DNA of 64,000 bases from Bartonella bacilliformis KC583 (GTDB lineage: Bacteria; Pseudomonadota; Alphaproteobacteria; Rhizobiales; Rhizobiaceae), in NCBI RefSeq assembly GCF_000015445.1, contig NC_008783.1:1239001-1303000 (forward strand), read 5' to 3'. Both the position numbers and the translations under genes were made by a program. The notes beneath the pieces were generated by a model. It was not told the DNA's origin. It did no database searches and saw nothing but the letters and a program-made list of their open reading frames with translations. Below are positions 28,071 to 38,552 of this stretch, piece after piece (the stretch's first letter is position 1; each line of letters starts with the position of its first letter).

Positions 28071-29321
28071 TTAAGCCCACTCTCCCCGACGAAATACAGG
28101 AACTCTCGTACCAGCCTGCGTAATACCATCTATATCGATCTCACCTGATCCAATCATCCAATCAATATGAATGATACTCTTATTACCACCACGCATTGCG
28201 ATCTCTTCTGCTGTCAACGATGACCCACCTAAGAAACATTTGGAATAACACTGCCCTAACGCAATATGGCATGCAGCATTTTCATCAAATAATGTATTAT
28301 AAAAAAGTAATCCACTCTTAGAAATGGGTGAAGAATGCGGAACAAGAGCAACCTCACCTAATCGACTTGCACCTTCATCACTTTGTAAAACCTGTTGTAA
28401 GACTTGCTGACCTAACGAAGCACGCGCATCAACAATACGCCCCGCTTCAAAACGCACCTCAATATTATCAATCAGTGCTCCTTGATAAGATAGTGGTTTC
28501 GTTGAACGAACAAAACCTTCAACCTTATAAGCATGAGGGGTAGTAAACACTTCTTCAGTTGGAATATTAGGATTACAAACAACACCGTTTTGAGCTATAG
28601 AAGCTCCCCCCTGCCATTCATGCTCATCAGCCAGACCAACGATTAAATCAGTGCCGGGCCCTGTAAAATGCAAAGCAGAAAAACGCTGCTCATTGAGCCA
28701 TGATGAACGCTTTTTTAAACTTGTATTATGTGCATTCCATGCATGCACTGCATCATTTTCTATAATGCGTGAAGCAGAAAAAATCGCATCAGCTAATTTT
28801 TTAACGGCTTCATCAACTGGCAAATCAGGAAACATCGTCTTAGCCCATCCTACTGTGGGATAAGCAATAATTGACCAATTAATAGCAAAATTGGATATTT
28901 TGTTAAGAGCGGGTTTATAAGCCATTGAAGAGGCCTTATTCAACCGTGTTACTTTATCTAAGTCTTGATTAGAAAGAAGTGAGGGGTTATCACCAACAAT
29001 CGCTAAACGCGCTGCACCATTTTCAAAAGCTTTCGCTATTCCCTCGTAAAGCCAAGAAGGTGCACAATCAAAACTTTCAGCATGTGCATTTTCGAAGCGC
29101 ATTAATACCAGAGCTTCATCGCCCAAAATTGGTGTAATAACACCAGCACCAGCTTTATAAGCATGATAAGCAATACGTCGTACCAAAGGTAAAGCTTCAA
29201 CTGGAGCCGTCAGAACAAGATCTTGTCCTTTTTGTAGATTAAGCCCTACTTTTACTGCAACTTCTGCAAGATGATCAAGCATTTCAGGAAAAATCGCCTT
29301 CATATGAATGTCAAAGCACAT
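28071..29321 (-). CDS. M29-family aminopeptidase (AmpS/PepS type)
   Basis: A metal-dependent aminopeptidase of about 416 residues. Family landmarks are GLNLQKGQDLVLTAPVEALPLVRRI near the N-terminus, FTGPGTDLIVGLADEHEWQGG in the middle and the metal-binding end with PNIPTEEVFTTP, RLGEVALVPHSSPI, ENAACHIALGQCY and IHIDWMIGSGEIDIDG. The ATG at 29321 is chosen because AGAGGT stands eight bases ahead; a TTG at 29348 adjoins the previous stop, and another ATG is at 29303. It follows the cell-wall hydrolase gene closely and may share its transcript. Confidence 0.92.
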   Translation of the reverse strand: MCFDIHMKAIFPEMLDHLAEVAVKVGLNLQKGQDLVLTAPVEALPLVRRIAYHAYKAGAGVITPILGDEALVLMRFENAHAESFDCAPSWLYEGIAKAFENGAARLAIVGDNPSLLSNQDLDKVTRLNKASSMAYKPALNKISNFAINWSIIAYPTVGWAKTMFPDLPVDEAVKKLADAIFSASRIIENDAVHAWNAHNTSLKKRSSWLNEQRFSALHFTGPGTDLIVGLADEHEWQGGASIAQNGVVCNPNIPTEEVFTTPHAYKVEGFVRSTKPLSYQGALIDNIEVRFEAGRIVDARASLGQQVLQQVLQSDEGASRLGEVALVPHSSPISKSGLLFYNTLFDENAACHIALGQCYSKCFLGGSSLTAEEIAMRGGNKSIIHIDWMIGSGEIDIDGITQAGTRVPVFRRGEWA

Positions 29322-29348
29322 CACCAATACCTCTTTGGTTATAAACAA

Positions 29349-30203
29349 TTATCGAATTCTGTAACGCTCTTCTAACATTGCAACAACTGCATTTAACTTA
29401 CTTTGTGAAGGAATAGCATACACCTGAACTAATTTACTACCCTGCATCCTATCAGTACGATTAGGTGAAGGCATAGGAATGGGAATTGTACTAAGTTGCG
29501 CAACAGCAAAAGAAGAAGATATATCTATTTTATTTTTCCGCTTTACCTCCATTGAAGCAAACGCTTTTTGAATCTCATTTTCTTTTGTTTCTCTCTTGTC
29601 CAGATCTAAATCGACAAAGCTCGGTACATTACCGGAACGTTCTTGAGCAAAAGCAAAAGAAACATCGTAAGGGCGGTCATTAATAGGAACCTGAAGCGAC
29701 CCATTACGCGCCCGCTTTTCATAAAAAGCATTTCCCCCTGCTACACGAACATAGTGCATATTCTTATATGGAAAAGACAATCCAGCGGTATGAAAAAACA
29801 TGGCGTTTTTACTTTTTTTATCTCTTTCACCACGTAAAACAGCATCTGCTGCTTCTTTAACACGAGCAACAGACGCCCGCTCAGTCATAGGACGCGTTAA
29901 CACACCAGGAGCAAATTGTTTGCGCTGACCAACAACACCACAAATTGTCTTTGGATAAGCCGTTGAATTAACACGATTCATAACAACCGTGCCAACAGCA
30001 ATCATACCTTCACGACTTGAACGATTGGATTCAAAATACATTGCACGCATCAAACATTGGCGCTCTGTCAGTGGATATACAGTTTCCTTAGCTTTTTTAT
30101 TATCATCTACCTTTTTTATACCCAAATAATTTGCAGAGCAGCCCGCCGTAATAAACGATAATAAAGAAAGTGCAACAATCATAATCCAACGATTTTTTTT
30201 CAT
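29349..30203 (-). CDS. SleB-like cell wall hydrolase, predicted lipoprotein
   Basis: A protein of 284 residues from the ATG at 30203 (TTG at 30212 adds three). The N-terminal signal ends with the lipobox TAGC (Cys22), so it should be a lipoprotein. Residues about 45-160 form the Hydrolase_2 / SleB domain: ERQCLMRAMYFESNRSSREGMIAVGTVVMNRVNS, YPKTICGVVGQRKQFAP, NAMFFHTAG. This domain cleaves peptidoglycan, probably as a lytic transglycosylase or amidase. The remaining C-terminal 120 residues are not conserved. The likely role is cell-wall remodelling. Confidence 0.87.
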   Translation of the reverse strand: MKKNRWIMIVALSLLSFITAGCSANYLGIKKVDDNKKAKETVYPLTERQCLMRAMYFESNRSSREGMIAVGTVVMNRVNSTAYPKTICGVVGQRKQFAPGVLTRPMTERASVARVKEAADAVLRGERDKKSKNAMFFHTAGLSFPYKNMHYVRVAGGNAFYEKRARNGSLQVPINDRPYDVSFAFAQERSGNVPSFVDLDLDKRETKENEIQKAFASMEVKRKNKIDISSSFAVAQLSTIPIPMPSPNRTDRMQGSKLVQVYAIPSQSKLNAVVAMLEERYRIR

Positions 30204-30492
30204 CTTATGCAATAAGTTCCTATGTTTCTGAAAACAATAAAATGAGGATAAACTCTAAATGTAAATTGAAGAAATATATATCGCCAATTATTAGCTTTTC
30301 AGAAGATCTTAATACATAGAGTAATCAGGGAGAACTAATATATAAAAAATAATAAGAAAATCTTAATCTAAAGGATATTTCATTACCCGCATGATGCGTA
30401 TTTAATAAATTATTCTATTCTTAATCGCTGAAGCAACTATTAATGTCTGAAATATTCTTTTGCCCACTTTCATTTTCTTTCAAGACTAGCGC

Positions 30493-31215
30493 TTAATCTA
30501 TTTTCTTATCTTTCACTCCAACTTCATACGTAAGGTCATCACGAGGGCGATCAAAGGACATATAATGACCTGTTATAATATAATGCAGTGTTTCAGCGAT
30601 ATTGGTAACATGGTCTCCAATTCGTTCAACACTTTTTGCACAAAAAAGCAAATGCGTACAAACTGTAATATTACGCATATCCTCCATCATATAAGTCAAA
30701 AGCTCCCGAAAAAGAGACGTATACAAAGCGTCAATTTTATTATCACGGTCACGTACCGCATCAGTGCGATCCAATAATCGATGTGTATAAGCGTCTAACA
30801 CTTCTTTTAGCTGATTGAGTGCCAAAGCTGTAATCGCTTCAAGCCCACGGTAAAAAGCAGCTGGTTGACGTATTTCTGAAATAGCAACCGCTCGCTTAGC
30901 GATGTTTTTTGCCATATCCCCAATCCGTTCAAGATCAGAAGAAATACGAATAGCACCAACAATTTCACGCAAATCAACAGCCATCGGTTGACGTCTACAA
31001 ATAATCGTCATTGCTTTTTCATTAATATCACGTTCTGCTTCATCTAAAAATAAATCATCAGAAATTACCTTAGCAGCAAGATGAAGATCATCAGAAACAA
31101 TCGATGCCAAAGAACATTCAATCATTCTCTCCGCATAATCACCCATCTCTACAATTTTTTCTGCTAAATATTTTAACTCTACATCATAAGAACGGACGGT
31201 ATGACTCATAGACAT
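30493..31215 (-). CDS. phoU: Phosphate transport regulator PhoU
   Basis: The 240-residue all-helical protein has two PhoU repeats: ELKYLAEKIVEMGDYAERMIE and LREIVGAIRISSDLERIGDMAKNIAKRA in the first half and NITVCTHLLFCAKSVERIGDHVTNIAETLHYI in the second. The E-x3-D metal-binding patterns in both are present. PhoU restrains the Pst importer and signals phosphate sufficiency to PhoR. It is the last gene of the pst operon, starting 22 bases after pstB. PhoR and PhoB are not in the window. Confidence 0.96.
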   Translation of the reverse strand: MSMSHTVRSYDVELKYLAEKIVEMGDYAERMIECSLASIVSDDLHLAAKVISDDLFLDEAERDINEKAMTIICRRQPMAVDLREIVGAIRISSDLERIGDMAKNIAKRAVAISEIRQPAAFYRGLEAITALALNQLKEVLDAYTHRLLDRTDAVRDRDNKIDALYTSLFRELLTYMMEDMRNITVCTHLLFCAKSVERIGDHVTNIAETLHYIITGHYMSFDRPRDDLTYEVGVKDKKID

Positions 31216-31237
31216 ATCGTATACTCCTCAATTCGAC

Positions 31238-31996
31238 TTACCCGAAACGCCCTGTAATATAATCTTGCGTACGTTCCTCTTTCGGTGAAGTAAACATCAT
31301 TTCAGTTTCACCAACTTCTACTAGATGCCCCAAATGAAACATAGCTGTATATTGAGAAACACGCGCAGCTTGTTGCATTGAATGTGTTACGATAACAATC
31401 GTATAATTTTCCCGTAACGCATCAATAAGTTCTTCAATACGTGCTGTTGCAATTGGATCAAGAGCTGAACATGGTTCATCCATCAAAATCACTTCAGGAT
31501 TCACCGCAATAGCGCGCGCAATACATAAACGTTGTTGCTGCCCTCCTGACAAACTCGTCCCTGCCCCATGAAGGCGATCTTTTACCTCTTCAAATAACCC
31601 AGCCTGTCTCAAACTTTTTTCAACCACATCATGCAACTCAGCACGGGATTTCACTAAACCATGAATTCTTGGCCCATAAGCAACATTTTCAAAAATAGAT
31701 TTTGGAAAAGGATTGGGTTTTTGAAAAACCATCCCAACACGTGTGCGCAATTCTACAACATCAATCTGAGAATCATAGATGTTCTCATCATCTAAAGTAA
31801 CAAGACCCGTTACTTTAGCGCCTTCAATGATATCATTCATACGGTTAAAACAACGTAAAAAAGTTGATTTCCCGCAGCCTGAAGGGCCAATTAACGCAGT
31901 AACTTTATGTTTTAAGATATCAAGAGTAATGCCATGAAGCGCTTCTTTCCCTCCATAAAAAACTTTCACATTTTGACCGCGCATTTTGATCTTCAT
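31238..31996 (-). CDS. pstB: Phosphate ABC transporter ATP-binding protein PstB
   Basis: A 252-residue ABC ATPase. The Walker A motif is GPSGCGKST, the Pst-specific [11 protein letters not shown] follows, the signature is LSGGQQQR and the Walker B is [13 protein letters not shown]. It powers phosphate import through PstC/PstA. ATG at 31996 is chosen because the family begins near [15 protein letters not shown]. The open frame runs 28 codons further up into pstA, but that part has no homology. Confidence 0.96.
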   Translation of the reverse strand: MKIKMRGQNVKVFYGGKEALHGITLDILKHKVTALIGPSGCGKSTFLRCFNRMNDIIEGAKVTGLVTLDDENIYDSQIDVVELRTRVGMVFQKPNPFPKSIFENVAYGPRIHGLVKSRAELHDVVEKSLRQAGLFEEVKDRLHGAGTSLSGGQQQRLCIARAIAVNPEVILMDEPCSALDPIATARIEELIDALRENYTIVIVTHSMQQAARVSQYTAMFHLGHLVEVGETEMMFTSPKEERTQDYITGRFG

Positions 31997-32036
31997 TACA
32001 GACCTAACCTTATTTAATATAAAAACTTTCTTTAAA

Positions 32037-33329
32037 TTACCAACGCCGCTCAAATCGTCGCCGCAAAAGAACAGCTGCAATATTCATAACAGCAAGAAAA
32101 ATCATTAATACAATAATAGCACCCGATGTCTTTTCGACAAAAGCTCGTTCTGCCTCACCAGCCCACATAAAAATTTGAACAGGCAAAGCAGTTGCTGGAT
32201 CCATCGGCGTTGTAGGAATATTCGCAACAAAAGCAACCATCCCAACCAAAAGTAAAGGTGCTGTTTCTCCCAATGCCTGGGCTAAACCAATAATTGTACC
32301 AGTCAAAATACCAGGTGCAGCTAAAGGAACAACATGATGGAAAACCATTTGCGTTTTCGATGCTCCCAACCCTAAAGCTGCTGCACGAATAGAAAACGGA
32401 ACAGCCCGCAAAGCAGAACGGGTAGCAATAATAATTGTTGGCAATGTCATAAGAGTTAAAACAAGCCCACCAACAAAAGACGCTGAACGCGGCATCCCAC
32501 ACACATTAATAAAAACAGAAAGCCCTAAAAGACCAAAAATAATCGAAGGAACCGCAGCAAGATTATTGATATTAATCTCTATCAAATCTGTCAATTTATT
32601 TTTGTGCCCATATTCTTCAAGATAAATAGCTGTTGCCATCCCAATAGGCAATGAACCCATTAAAACAATAATCATCATAAAAAGAGAGCCCATGATGGCG
32701 ACACCTAATCCTGAAGTCTCAGGGCGACTTGATGCACCCGATATAAAAAAACCATAATTAAATGCCTGATAAAGCGTACCATCATCCGTTAAATGCTTCA
32801 TCCACTCTATTCTTTGATCAAAAATCTTGCGATTTTTTCCTGTAACATGAAGATTAATCTGCCCTTTACAAGCTGAGTCAATGTCTGCTGCCGCTAAAAC
32901 TTTAATTTTTTGTGTTGTTCCAATCAGATTTGGATTCTTTATCACCATATCACGCAACTGAACACGTATGCCATGAGAAAACATGCGGCTAACATTGCGC
33001 ATCAATACCTGATCATTGTGATCTACTCCAAGTTTTGTAGCTAAAGCATTGCTTATAAGAAGCGGATAATTGGCAGTCATTAATATTTTTGGATTGATCA
33101 TACGTTGTCCATTTGGATCAATTATTTTCTCGTCCAAATAAACCGATAATGCCATTTCGCTTTGAAAAAAAGCTGTATAACCTCGACTGATCACAGACCA
33201 TAAAAGAATAGCCAAAAAGGACAAACCAATAAAAATGGCGATTAAACCATAAGCACGAAAACGACGCTCAGCCCAATAGCGACGTTTTAGGCCAATATTT
33301 CTACGATGAGAGAGAGAATGCTCTTTCAT
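32037..33329 (-). CDS. pstA: Phosphate ABC transporter permease PstA
   Basis: A 430-residue inner-membrane permease. After an N-terminal helix (about 28-50) comes a periplasmic insertion of about 150 residues, typical of the long alphaproteobacterial form. The conserved six-helix BPD_transp_1 core follows, with [16 protein letters not shown] as the EAA loop contacting PstB. With PstC it forms the membrane channel for phosphate. Its ATG overlaps the pstC stop by 4 bases, so translation is coupled. Confidence 0.94.
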   Translation of the reverse strand: MKEHSLSHRRNIGLKRRYWAERRFRAYGLIAIFIGLSFLAILLWSVISRGYTAFFQSEMALSVYLDEKIIDPNGQRMINPKILMTANYPLLISNALATKLGVDHNDQVLMRNVSRMFSHGIRVQLRDMVIKNPNLIGTTQKIKVLAAADIDSACKGQINLHVTGKNRKIFDQRIEWMKHLTDDGTLYQAFNYGFFISGASSRPETSGLGVAIMGSLFMMIIVLMGSLPIGMATAIYLEEYGHKNKLTDLIEININNLAAVPSIIFGLLGLSVFINVCGMPRSASFVGGLVLTLMTLPTIIIATRSALRAVPFSIRAAALGLGASKTQMVFHHVVPLAAPGILTGTIIGLAQALGETAPLLLVGMVAFVANIPTTPMDPATALPVQIFMWAGEAERAFVEKTSGAIIVLMIFLAVMNIAAVLLRRRFERRW

Positions 33330-34786
33330 TCGTAGTGCTCTCGATATTTACGCACTATGTAAAGAGCAAAAATATTCATCAAAAGAGTAAAAACAAAAAG
33401 CGTCATCCCTAGAGCAAAAGCTACAAGAGTTTGTGGTGAATTAAACTCAAGATCACCGGTCAATTGATTAACAATTTTAACTGTCATCGTTGTCATTGCT
33501 TCAAATGGATTAAGAGTCAAATTCGCTGCAACACCTGCTGCTAAAACGACAATCATTGTTTCCCCGATTGCACGTGATGCTGTCAACAAAATTGCTCCCA
33601 CAATCCCAGGAAGTGCTGCTGGTATAACAACTTTTTTAATCGTTTCAGATTGCGTTACTCCTAAGCCATATGAACCTTCACGCAAAGAATGTGGAACAGC
33701 AGTAATAATATCATCCGATAAAGATGAAACAAATGGGATGAGCATAATTCCCATCACTAAACCAGCAGTCAGAACACTTTGGGCCATGATAAAACCAGTT
33801 CCACCAGAAAGAGCAATAGAGAGATCACGCAAAAAAGGTCCAACAACCATCAAAGCAAAAAAACCATAAACAATTGTTGGGATACCAGCAAGTACTTCCA
33901 ATAGTGGTTTTACAATTGACCGTAATTTACTAGAAGCATATTCAGCCATATAAATAGCAGCAAATAACCCAACAGGAACAGCAAAAATCATTGCCACAAA
34001 CGCAATATAAAATGTACCGGCAAGTAACGGTATTAAACCAAATTGTCCGATCTCATCCCCAGAACCACTAGCTGAAAAACGGGGATCCCAAACCGTCCCA
34101 AAAAAGAAATTTGAAAACGGCACAAATTGAAAAAAACTAACCGTCTGAAAAAACATGGAAGCTACAATACCGATTGTTATTAAAACCGTCATCGTAGATG
34201 CACAAAACAACCCAATAATAATTAAACGCTCCACTTTATTGCGCACACGTTGATGTGGAGCAACATGCATCACTCCAAAGACAAAGCCACCAAACGCAAT
34301 AATAAAAAGTAAAATACGCCCTATAAATTGCAATTTTTCAGAAAAAAAGTACCACGACTTTGCTATCCGCAACACATATTCCGGTGCCTCTACGGGCAAA
34401 ACAAATCCCTTTGCTAACAATTGTGTCCGCACATCTCCATAAGAAGCAATAGACAGAATCTCCTCAAAATTGTGCATAATTTTGACTAAACTACAAATAG
34501 TCGCCCAAACAATATCACGATTAACAGTTTCTATTATAGATTCTTCTACAGCCTCAACTTCCTGCAAAGCACTATATTCTAAGTAAACTAAACTCCCACT
34601 ATGCCAAGACATTAAAAAAACAAGGGCTGGAATAACAATCATTACAAATGTCCACCAACCATAATAATGTGCACGAGAATGCATTTTGAGTCCTGTCGAC
34701 TCAAGATGAGAAGCTCGCATATAAGAAATGCAAAAGCCTATACAACCCAAAATTAATAGCAGTGAAATAACCAGAGACACGGGCAT
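33326..34786 (-). CDS. pstC: Phosphate ABC transporter permease PstC
   Basis: The 486-residue permease is much longer than E. coli PstC (about 320), with an N-terminal extension carrying extra membrane helices, as in the long rhizobial PstC. The C-terminal half is the transport core: GTFYIAFVAMIFAVPVGLFAAIYMAEYA, VYGFFALMVVGPFL and the EAA motif SRAIGETMIVVLAAG. It lies between pstS and pstA, 63 bases from pstS. Confidence 0.94.
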   Translation of the reverse strand: MPVSLVISLLLILGCIGFCISYMRASHLESTGLKMHSRAHYYGWWTFVMIVIPALVFLMSWHSGSLVYLEYSALQEVEAVEESIIETVNRDIVWATICSLVKIMHNFEEILSIASYGDVRTQLLAKGFVLPVEAPEYVLRIAKSWYFFSEKLQFIGRILLFIIAFGGFVFGVMHVAPHQRVRNKVERLIIIGLFCASTMTVLITIGIVASMFFQTVSFFQFVPFSNFFFGTVWDPRFSASGSGDEIGQFGLIPLLAGTFYIAFVAMIFAVPVGLFAAIYMAEYASSKLRSIVKPLLEVLAGIPTIVYGFFALMVVGPFLRDLSIALSGGTGFIMAQSVLTAGLVMGIMLIPFVSSLSDDIITAVPHSLREGSYGLGVTQSETIKKVVIPAALPGIVGAILLTASRAIGETMIVVLAAGVAANLTLNPFEAMTTMTVKIVNQLTGDLEFNSPQTLVAFALGMTLFVFTLLMNIFALYIVRKYREHYE

Positions 34787-34848
34787 ATTATCTTTTAATG
34801 TTTACAAAAAAGCAACACAGAAGAATCTATATATCAAAACTCAGAAAA

Positions 34849-35895
34849 TCACTTCAAAGTCATCACTGTACTCGCAGAAAAAGAATCTCGTTGTTCTTGC
34901 CGTTCTTTTTCAGGAGCAATAACCAAACCATATTCAGCTAATGGACCATCTGGACCAATCATTTCCTCAGAAAGGAAAAAGTCAACATATTCCCATAAAC
35001 CTGGTACAATGCCTAAATGCTCTTTTTTAACGTAAAAGAAAAGCGGACGCGAAACTGGATATTGACCACTGAAAATTGTTTCAGTGATTGGTTCAACATC
35101 ATTAATACGTACAACCTTAATTTTGTCAGCATTATTTTCATAAAAAGACCAACTAAAAACACCAATACCTGTTTTGTGAGAAGTTAGACGAGCAAATGTC
35201 TCAGAATAATCTCCATCAATATCAATAGCCTTCCCATCCTTACGCACAGCAATGCATGCAGCATTAATCTCTTTATCATTCATCCCTAAAGCTTTCATCG
35301 CCTTAACGGCTCCACTGTCCTTACAGCCTTCAATGAGCAATTTTTCTTCAAAAACTTCACGTGTTCCATGTTTTTCACCAGGGATATAAACCGCAATCAC
35401 CCAATCAGGAAGAGCACTATTAACCGCACTCCACTTTCTTACCTTATTTGGCTGCAATTTTCCATTCACCATAACCTGAGCAGCAAGAGCTTTATAAATA
35501 TCTATTGGTCGTAATTCCCAATCAGGACCACTAATATCTGTTGCAAAAACAATCCCATCATACCCGATGCGAACTTCCTCAATATCTTTTACACCAGCAT
35601 CAAAACAAGATCGTAACTCACTTGGTTTCATTGCGCGTGAGGTATTTACAATATCAATTGTACTCTTTCCAATACCACGACAAAATTCTTTAATACCAGC
35701 ACCTGAACCGCCCGATTCGACGACTGGAATCCTAAAATTAGGATAAACTTCTCCAAATGTCTCAGCAACAATTTTTACATAAGGTAAAACTGTAGATGAA
35801 CCTGCAATCTGAATTCGATCACGAGCATTGCTAACATCAACCAACGATGTAACCATGAAAATCAGTCCTACTCCAACCGATGATAATTTACTCAT
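34849..35895 (-). CDS. pstS: Periplasmic phosphate-binding protein PstS
   Basis: A 348-residue binding protein with a signal peptide (about 1-24, ending SNARDR). Phosphate-binding segments are IQIAGSSTVLPY, VESGGSGAGIKEFCRGIG and DIVNTSRAMK, and the GKHGTREVFEE loop is also characteristic. It captures phosphate in the periplasm for PstCAB. It is first in the operon pstS-pstC-pstA-pstB-phoU. I looked for a Pho box upstream (35896-36041) and did not find a convincing one. Confidence 0.94.
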   Translation of the reverse strand: MSKLSSVGVGLIFMVTSLVDVSNARDRIQIAGSSTVLPYVKIVAETFGEVYPNFRIPVVESGGSGAGIKEFCRGIGKSTIDIVNTSRAMKPSELRSCFDAGVKDIEEVRIGYDGIVFATDISGPDWELRPIDIYKALAAQVMVNGKLQPNKVRKWSAVNSALPDWVIAVYIPGEKHGTREVFEEKLLIEGCKDSGAVKAMKALGMNDKEINAACIAVRKDGKAIDIDGDYSETFARLTSHKTGIGVFSWSFYENNADKIKVVRINDVEPITETIFSGQYPVSRPLFFYVKKEHLGIVPGLWEYVDFFLSEEMIGPDGPLAEYGLVIAPEKERQEQRDSFSASTVMTLK

Positions 35896-36041
35896 CTATA
35901 AATTCCCTAATGTTAAAAGGCCTTTTTTAGTATCATTGAAACAACTTAAATGCTCGTTTACAATCTGCAGCATACCACACAATCAAAAAATGTTTGTTAC
36001 TTTATAACCAAATCACACTTTAGCCATCTATTCAAACAAAT

Positions 36042-36980
36042 TTAACGCGAACGTTTGGATTCAATAATATCCCAAAAAAGAGAGGCTATATCTGCACCAC
36101 CAAAGCGTTTAATTTCACGAATTCCTGTAGGAGAAGTAACATTAATTTCCGTTATATAATCCCCAATCACATCAATTCCTACAAGAAAAAAACCACGTTC
36201 CCGCAAGACTGAACCAATACGTGCACAAATTTCATGATCGCGTTCAGTCAAATCAGTATTTTCTGCTCGACCTCCAACATGCATATTAGAACGGACGTCC
36301 GTTTCTGCTGGAACACGATTAATCGCCCCGACAGGCATACCATCAAGCAAAATAATACGTTTATCCCCTTTTCGAACCCCATCCAAATAGCGCTGAACAA
36401 TAAAAGGTTCACGATAACTTTTTTCAAACATTTCTAAGAGCGATGTCAAATTGCGATCATCCTGTTTCAGATGAAAAACACCCGCTCCCCCATTACCATA
36501 GAGCGGTTTAATAATAATATCACCAACTGTTGTTCTAAATGCCTTCACTTCTTCAATATCTTTTGTAATTAATGTTTCTGGCATTAAATCAGAAAATTCC
36601 GTAACAAAAATCTTCTCTGGGCTATTACGTACCCATACCGGATCATTCACAACCAGAATTTTAGGATGAATGCGTTCTAGAAGATGAGTTGTCGTGATAT
36701 AATGCATATCAAAAGGCGGATCTTGGCGTAAAAGAACCACATCCATATCCATTAATTCTGTGCGTACAGGCTTCCCTAATTGATAATGATCTCCTTCTTT
36801 ATCATGCACAGTTAATGGCTCTAACCATGCAATGATACAGCCATTATGCATAGATAAGCGATCCGGTGTGTAATGAAAAAGATGATGTCCGCGTTCTTGC
36901 GCTGCCAAAGCAAGTGCAAATGTCGTATCTCCTTGAATTTGAATCGTTGAAATATGATCCATCTGAAACGCAATTTTCAT
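36042..36980 (-). CDS. gshB: Glutathione synthetase
   Basis: A 312-residue ATP-grasp ligase that joins gamma-glutamylcysteine and glycine. The N-terminal GSH-S domain has [31 protein letters not shown]; the ATP-grasp part has [34 protein letters not shown] and [15 protein letters not shown] near the C-terminus. Length and motifs match the proteobacterial GshB. It is separated from pstS by about 145 bases and probably has its own promoter. Confidence 0.97.
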   Translation of the reverse strand: MKIAFQMDHISTIQIQGDTTFALALAAQERGHHLFHYTPDRLSMHNGCIIAWLEPLTVHDKEGDHYQLGKPVRTELMDMDVVLLRQDPPFDMHYITTTHLLERIHPKILVVNDPVWVRNSPEKIFVTEFSDLMPETLITKDIEEVKAFRTTVGDIIIKPLYGNGGAGVFHLKQDDRNLTSLLEMFEKSYREPFIVQRYLDGVRKGDKRIILLDGMPVGAINRVPAETDVRSNMHVGGRAENTDLTERDHEICARIGSVLRERGFFLVGIDVIGDYITEINVTSPTGIREIKRFGGADIASLFWDIIESKRSR

Positions 36981-37068
36981 CAGTAAAATCTCCTATTGCT
37001 GAAAGCAAACTGGCTTAATAAGCCATAAACTTATTAAACGATAAAAAGACTATGACAGGAGAAAGCTC

Positions 37069-37857
37069 ATGATACAAGAAATTGACGAAAAATTTAGCGA
37101 AGAAGAAATTGAGCGCTACGCGCGCCATATTATTTTGCCTGAAATTGGCGGAGCGGGACAACAAAAACTCAAAGCTGCCCGTGTTCTTGTTATCGGCGCA
37201 GGCGGTCTTGGCTCTTCTGTTCTAACCTATCTTGCTGCAGTAGGTGTTGGAACACTTGGAATTGTTGATGATGACATCGTTTCACTTTCTAACTTACATC
37301 GTCAAATTATCCACACGACGAATACACTTCACCAATATAAAACTGTCAGTGCTGAAAGCACTATAAAGGCAATAAACCCTCATATTACAGTTGAAAAACA
37401 TAATTTACGCTTAGATGAGAGTAATGTAGATACATTGCTTAGTGCTTATCACATAATTATCGATGGCAGTGATAATTTTGCAACACGCTATTTGCTTGCT
37501 GACCGTGCTGCTCTTTTGTCTAAACCTCTAATAAGTGGTGCTATAAACCGATTTGATGGCTCATTAACAGTACTCATGCCCTATAAAGACAATAATCCTC
37601 ATTATCGTGATTTATTCCCTAACCCACCAGATGCCAACATAATACCCACATGTGCTGAAGCTGGAATCATCGGGACTTTACCAGGCGTTATAGGCAACCT
37701 ACAAGCAATGGAAGCCATTAAACTTATTACAAATATTGGAGATCCCTTGGTAGGAAAAATCCTTCTCTATAATGGACTATCAGCAAAATTTAATACAATT
37801 TTCTACAAACGGCCAACTTCTCAAGAAAATGCAGCAGCCATTAAATTTTGCGTATAG
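37069..37857 (+). CDS. MoeB/ThiF-family adenylyltransferase
   Basis: The 262-residue E1-like protein activates the C-terminus of a ubiquitin-like sulfur carrier (MoaD or ThiS). It has the nucleotide-binding GAGGLGSSVLTYLAAVGVG, the SNLHRQI arginine finger region, DGSDNFATRYLLAD and PTCAEAGIIG, whose Cys is the usual thiol site. The zinc CxxC pairs of E. coli MoeB are missing (NPHYRDLF in place of PxxRCLF), as in rhizobial homologues. Whether it serves molybdopterin or thiamine synthesis cannot be decided here. Its 3' end overlaps the convergent yejF remnant by 37 bases. Confidence 0.88.
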   Translation: MIQEIDEKFSEEEIERYARHIILPEIGGAGQQKLKAARVLVIGAGGLGSSVLTYLAAVGVGTLGIVDDDIVSLSNLHRQIIHTTNTLHQYKTVSAESTIKAINPHITVEKHNLRLDESNVDTLLSAYHIIIDGSDNFATRYLLADRAALLSKPLISGAINRFDGSLTVLMPYKDNNPHYRDLFPNPPDANIIPTCAEAGIIGTLPGVIGNLQAMEAIKLITNIGDPLVGKILLYNGLSAKFNTIFYKRPTSQENAAAIKFCV

Positions 37858-38552
37858 GAATTTTGAGGACAAGAAAAAATACGATCCGCAAAATCATACT
37901 CAACTATTTTTCCATTACGCATCACAACCACTTCATGAGCAAGTGCCTTAACAACTTTCAAATCATCACTAATAAACAGATAACCCAAGCAATACTTTTG
38001 TTGTAGACGACGTAAAAGATCAATAATTTGTGCTTGTGCACTCATATCTAAAGATGATGTTGGTTCATCAAACATAATAAAGCGCGGCTTAAGAATAATT
38101 GCATGTGCAAGAGCAATTCTCTGCCTTTGTCCACCAGAAAATTCATGGGGATAACGATCTCGTATAGAAGAATCCAGGTCAACTTCACACAACGCTTCGA
38201 CTACACGATCATTGCGCTCAAAATAGGAAAGCTTGGATTCATGAATCGATAACCCTTCAGTAATGATTTCACTCACAGATATACGCGGTGAAAGTGAGCC
38301 AAAAGGATCTTGAAAAACAATCTGGATATGACGACGCAAAGGATACATCTTCTTAAAAGTAAACTTACTAATGTCAATGCCATCAAAATTAATATGACCT
38401 TCAGAAATAAACATCCGTATCAGCGCAAGCCCCAAAGTGGTTTTTCCTGAACGTGATTCACCTACAACACAAAGCGTTTGACCAGCACGAATAGTAATAT
38501 CAACATCGTGAACAGCCTTTACATAATCAACTGTCCGTCGCAATAATCCCAA
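37821..38552 (-). pseudogene. yejF: YejF remnant: second ATPase half of a peptide ABC transporter
   Basis: A frame of 243 residues equals the C-terminal nucleotide-binding domain of YejF, normally a 530-residue fusion of two ABC ATPases. VKAVHDVDITIRAGQTL leads into a Walker A reading GESRSGKTT (normally GESGSGKTT), and FSGGQRQRIALAHA and FIMFDEPTSSLD are present. The first ATPase half is absent. The only start is a TTG at 38552, at a junction where the sequence switches directly from yejE. With YejB and YejE broken it is very unlikely to work as a transporter part. Confidence 0.88.

Noticed and set aside
35896..36041. PhoB-binding Pho box upstream of pstS
   Set aside because: No pair of CTGTCAT-like direct repeats at the right spacing was found.
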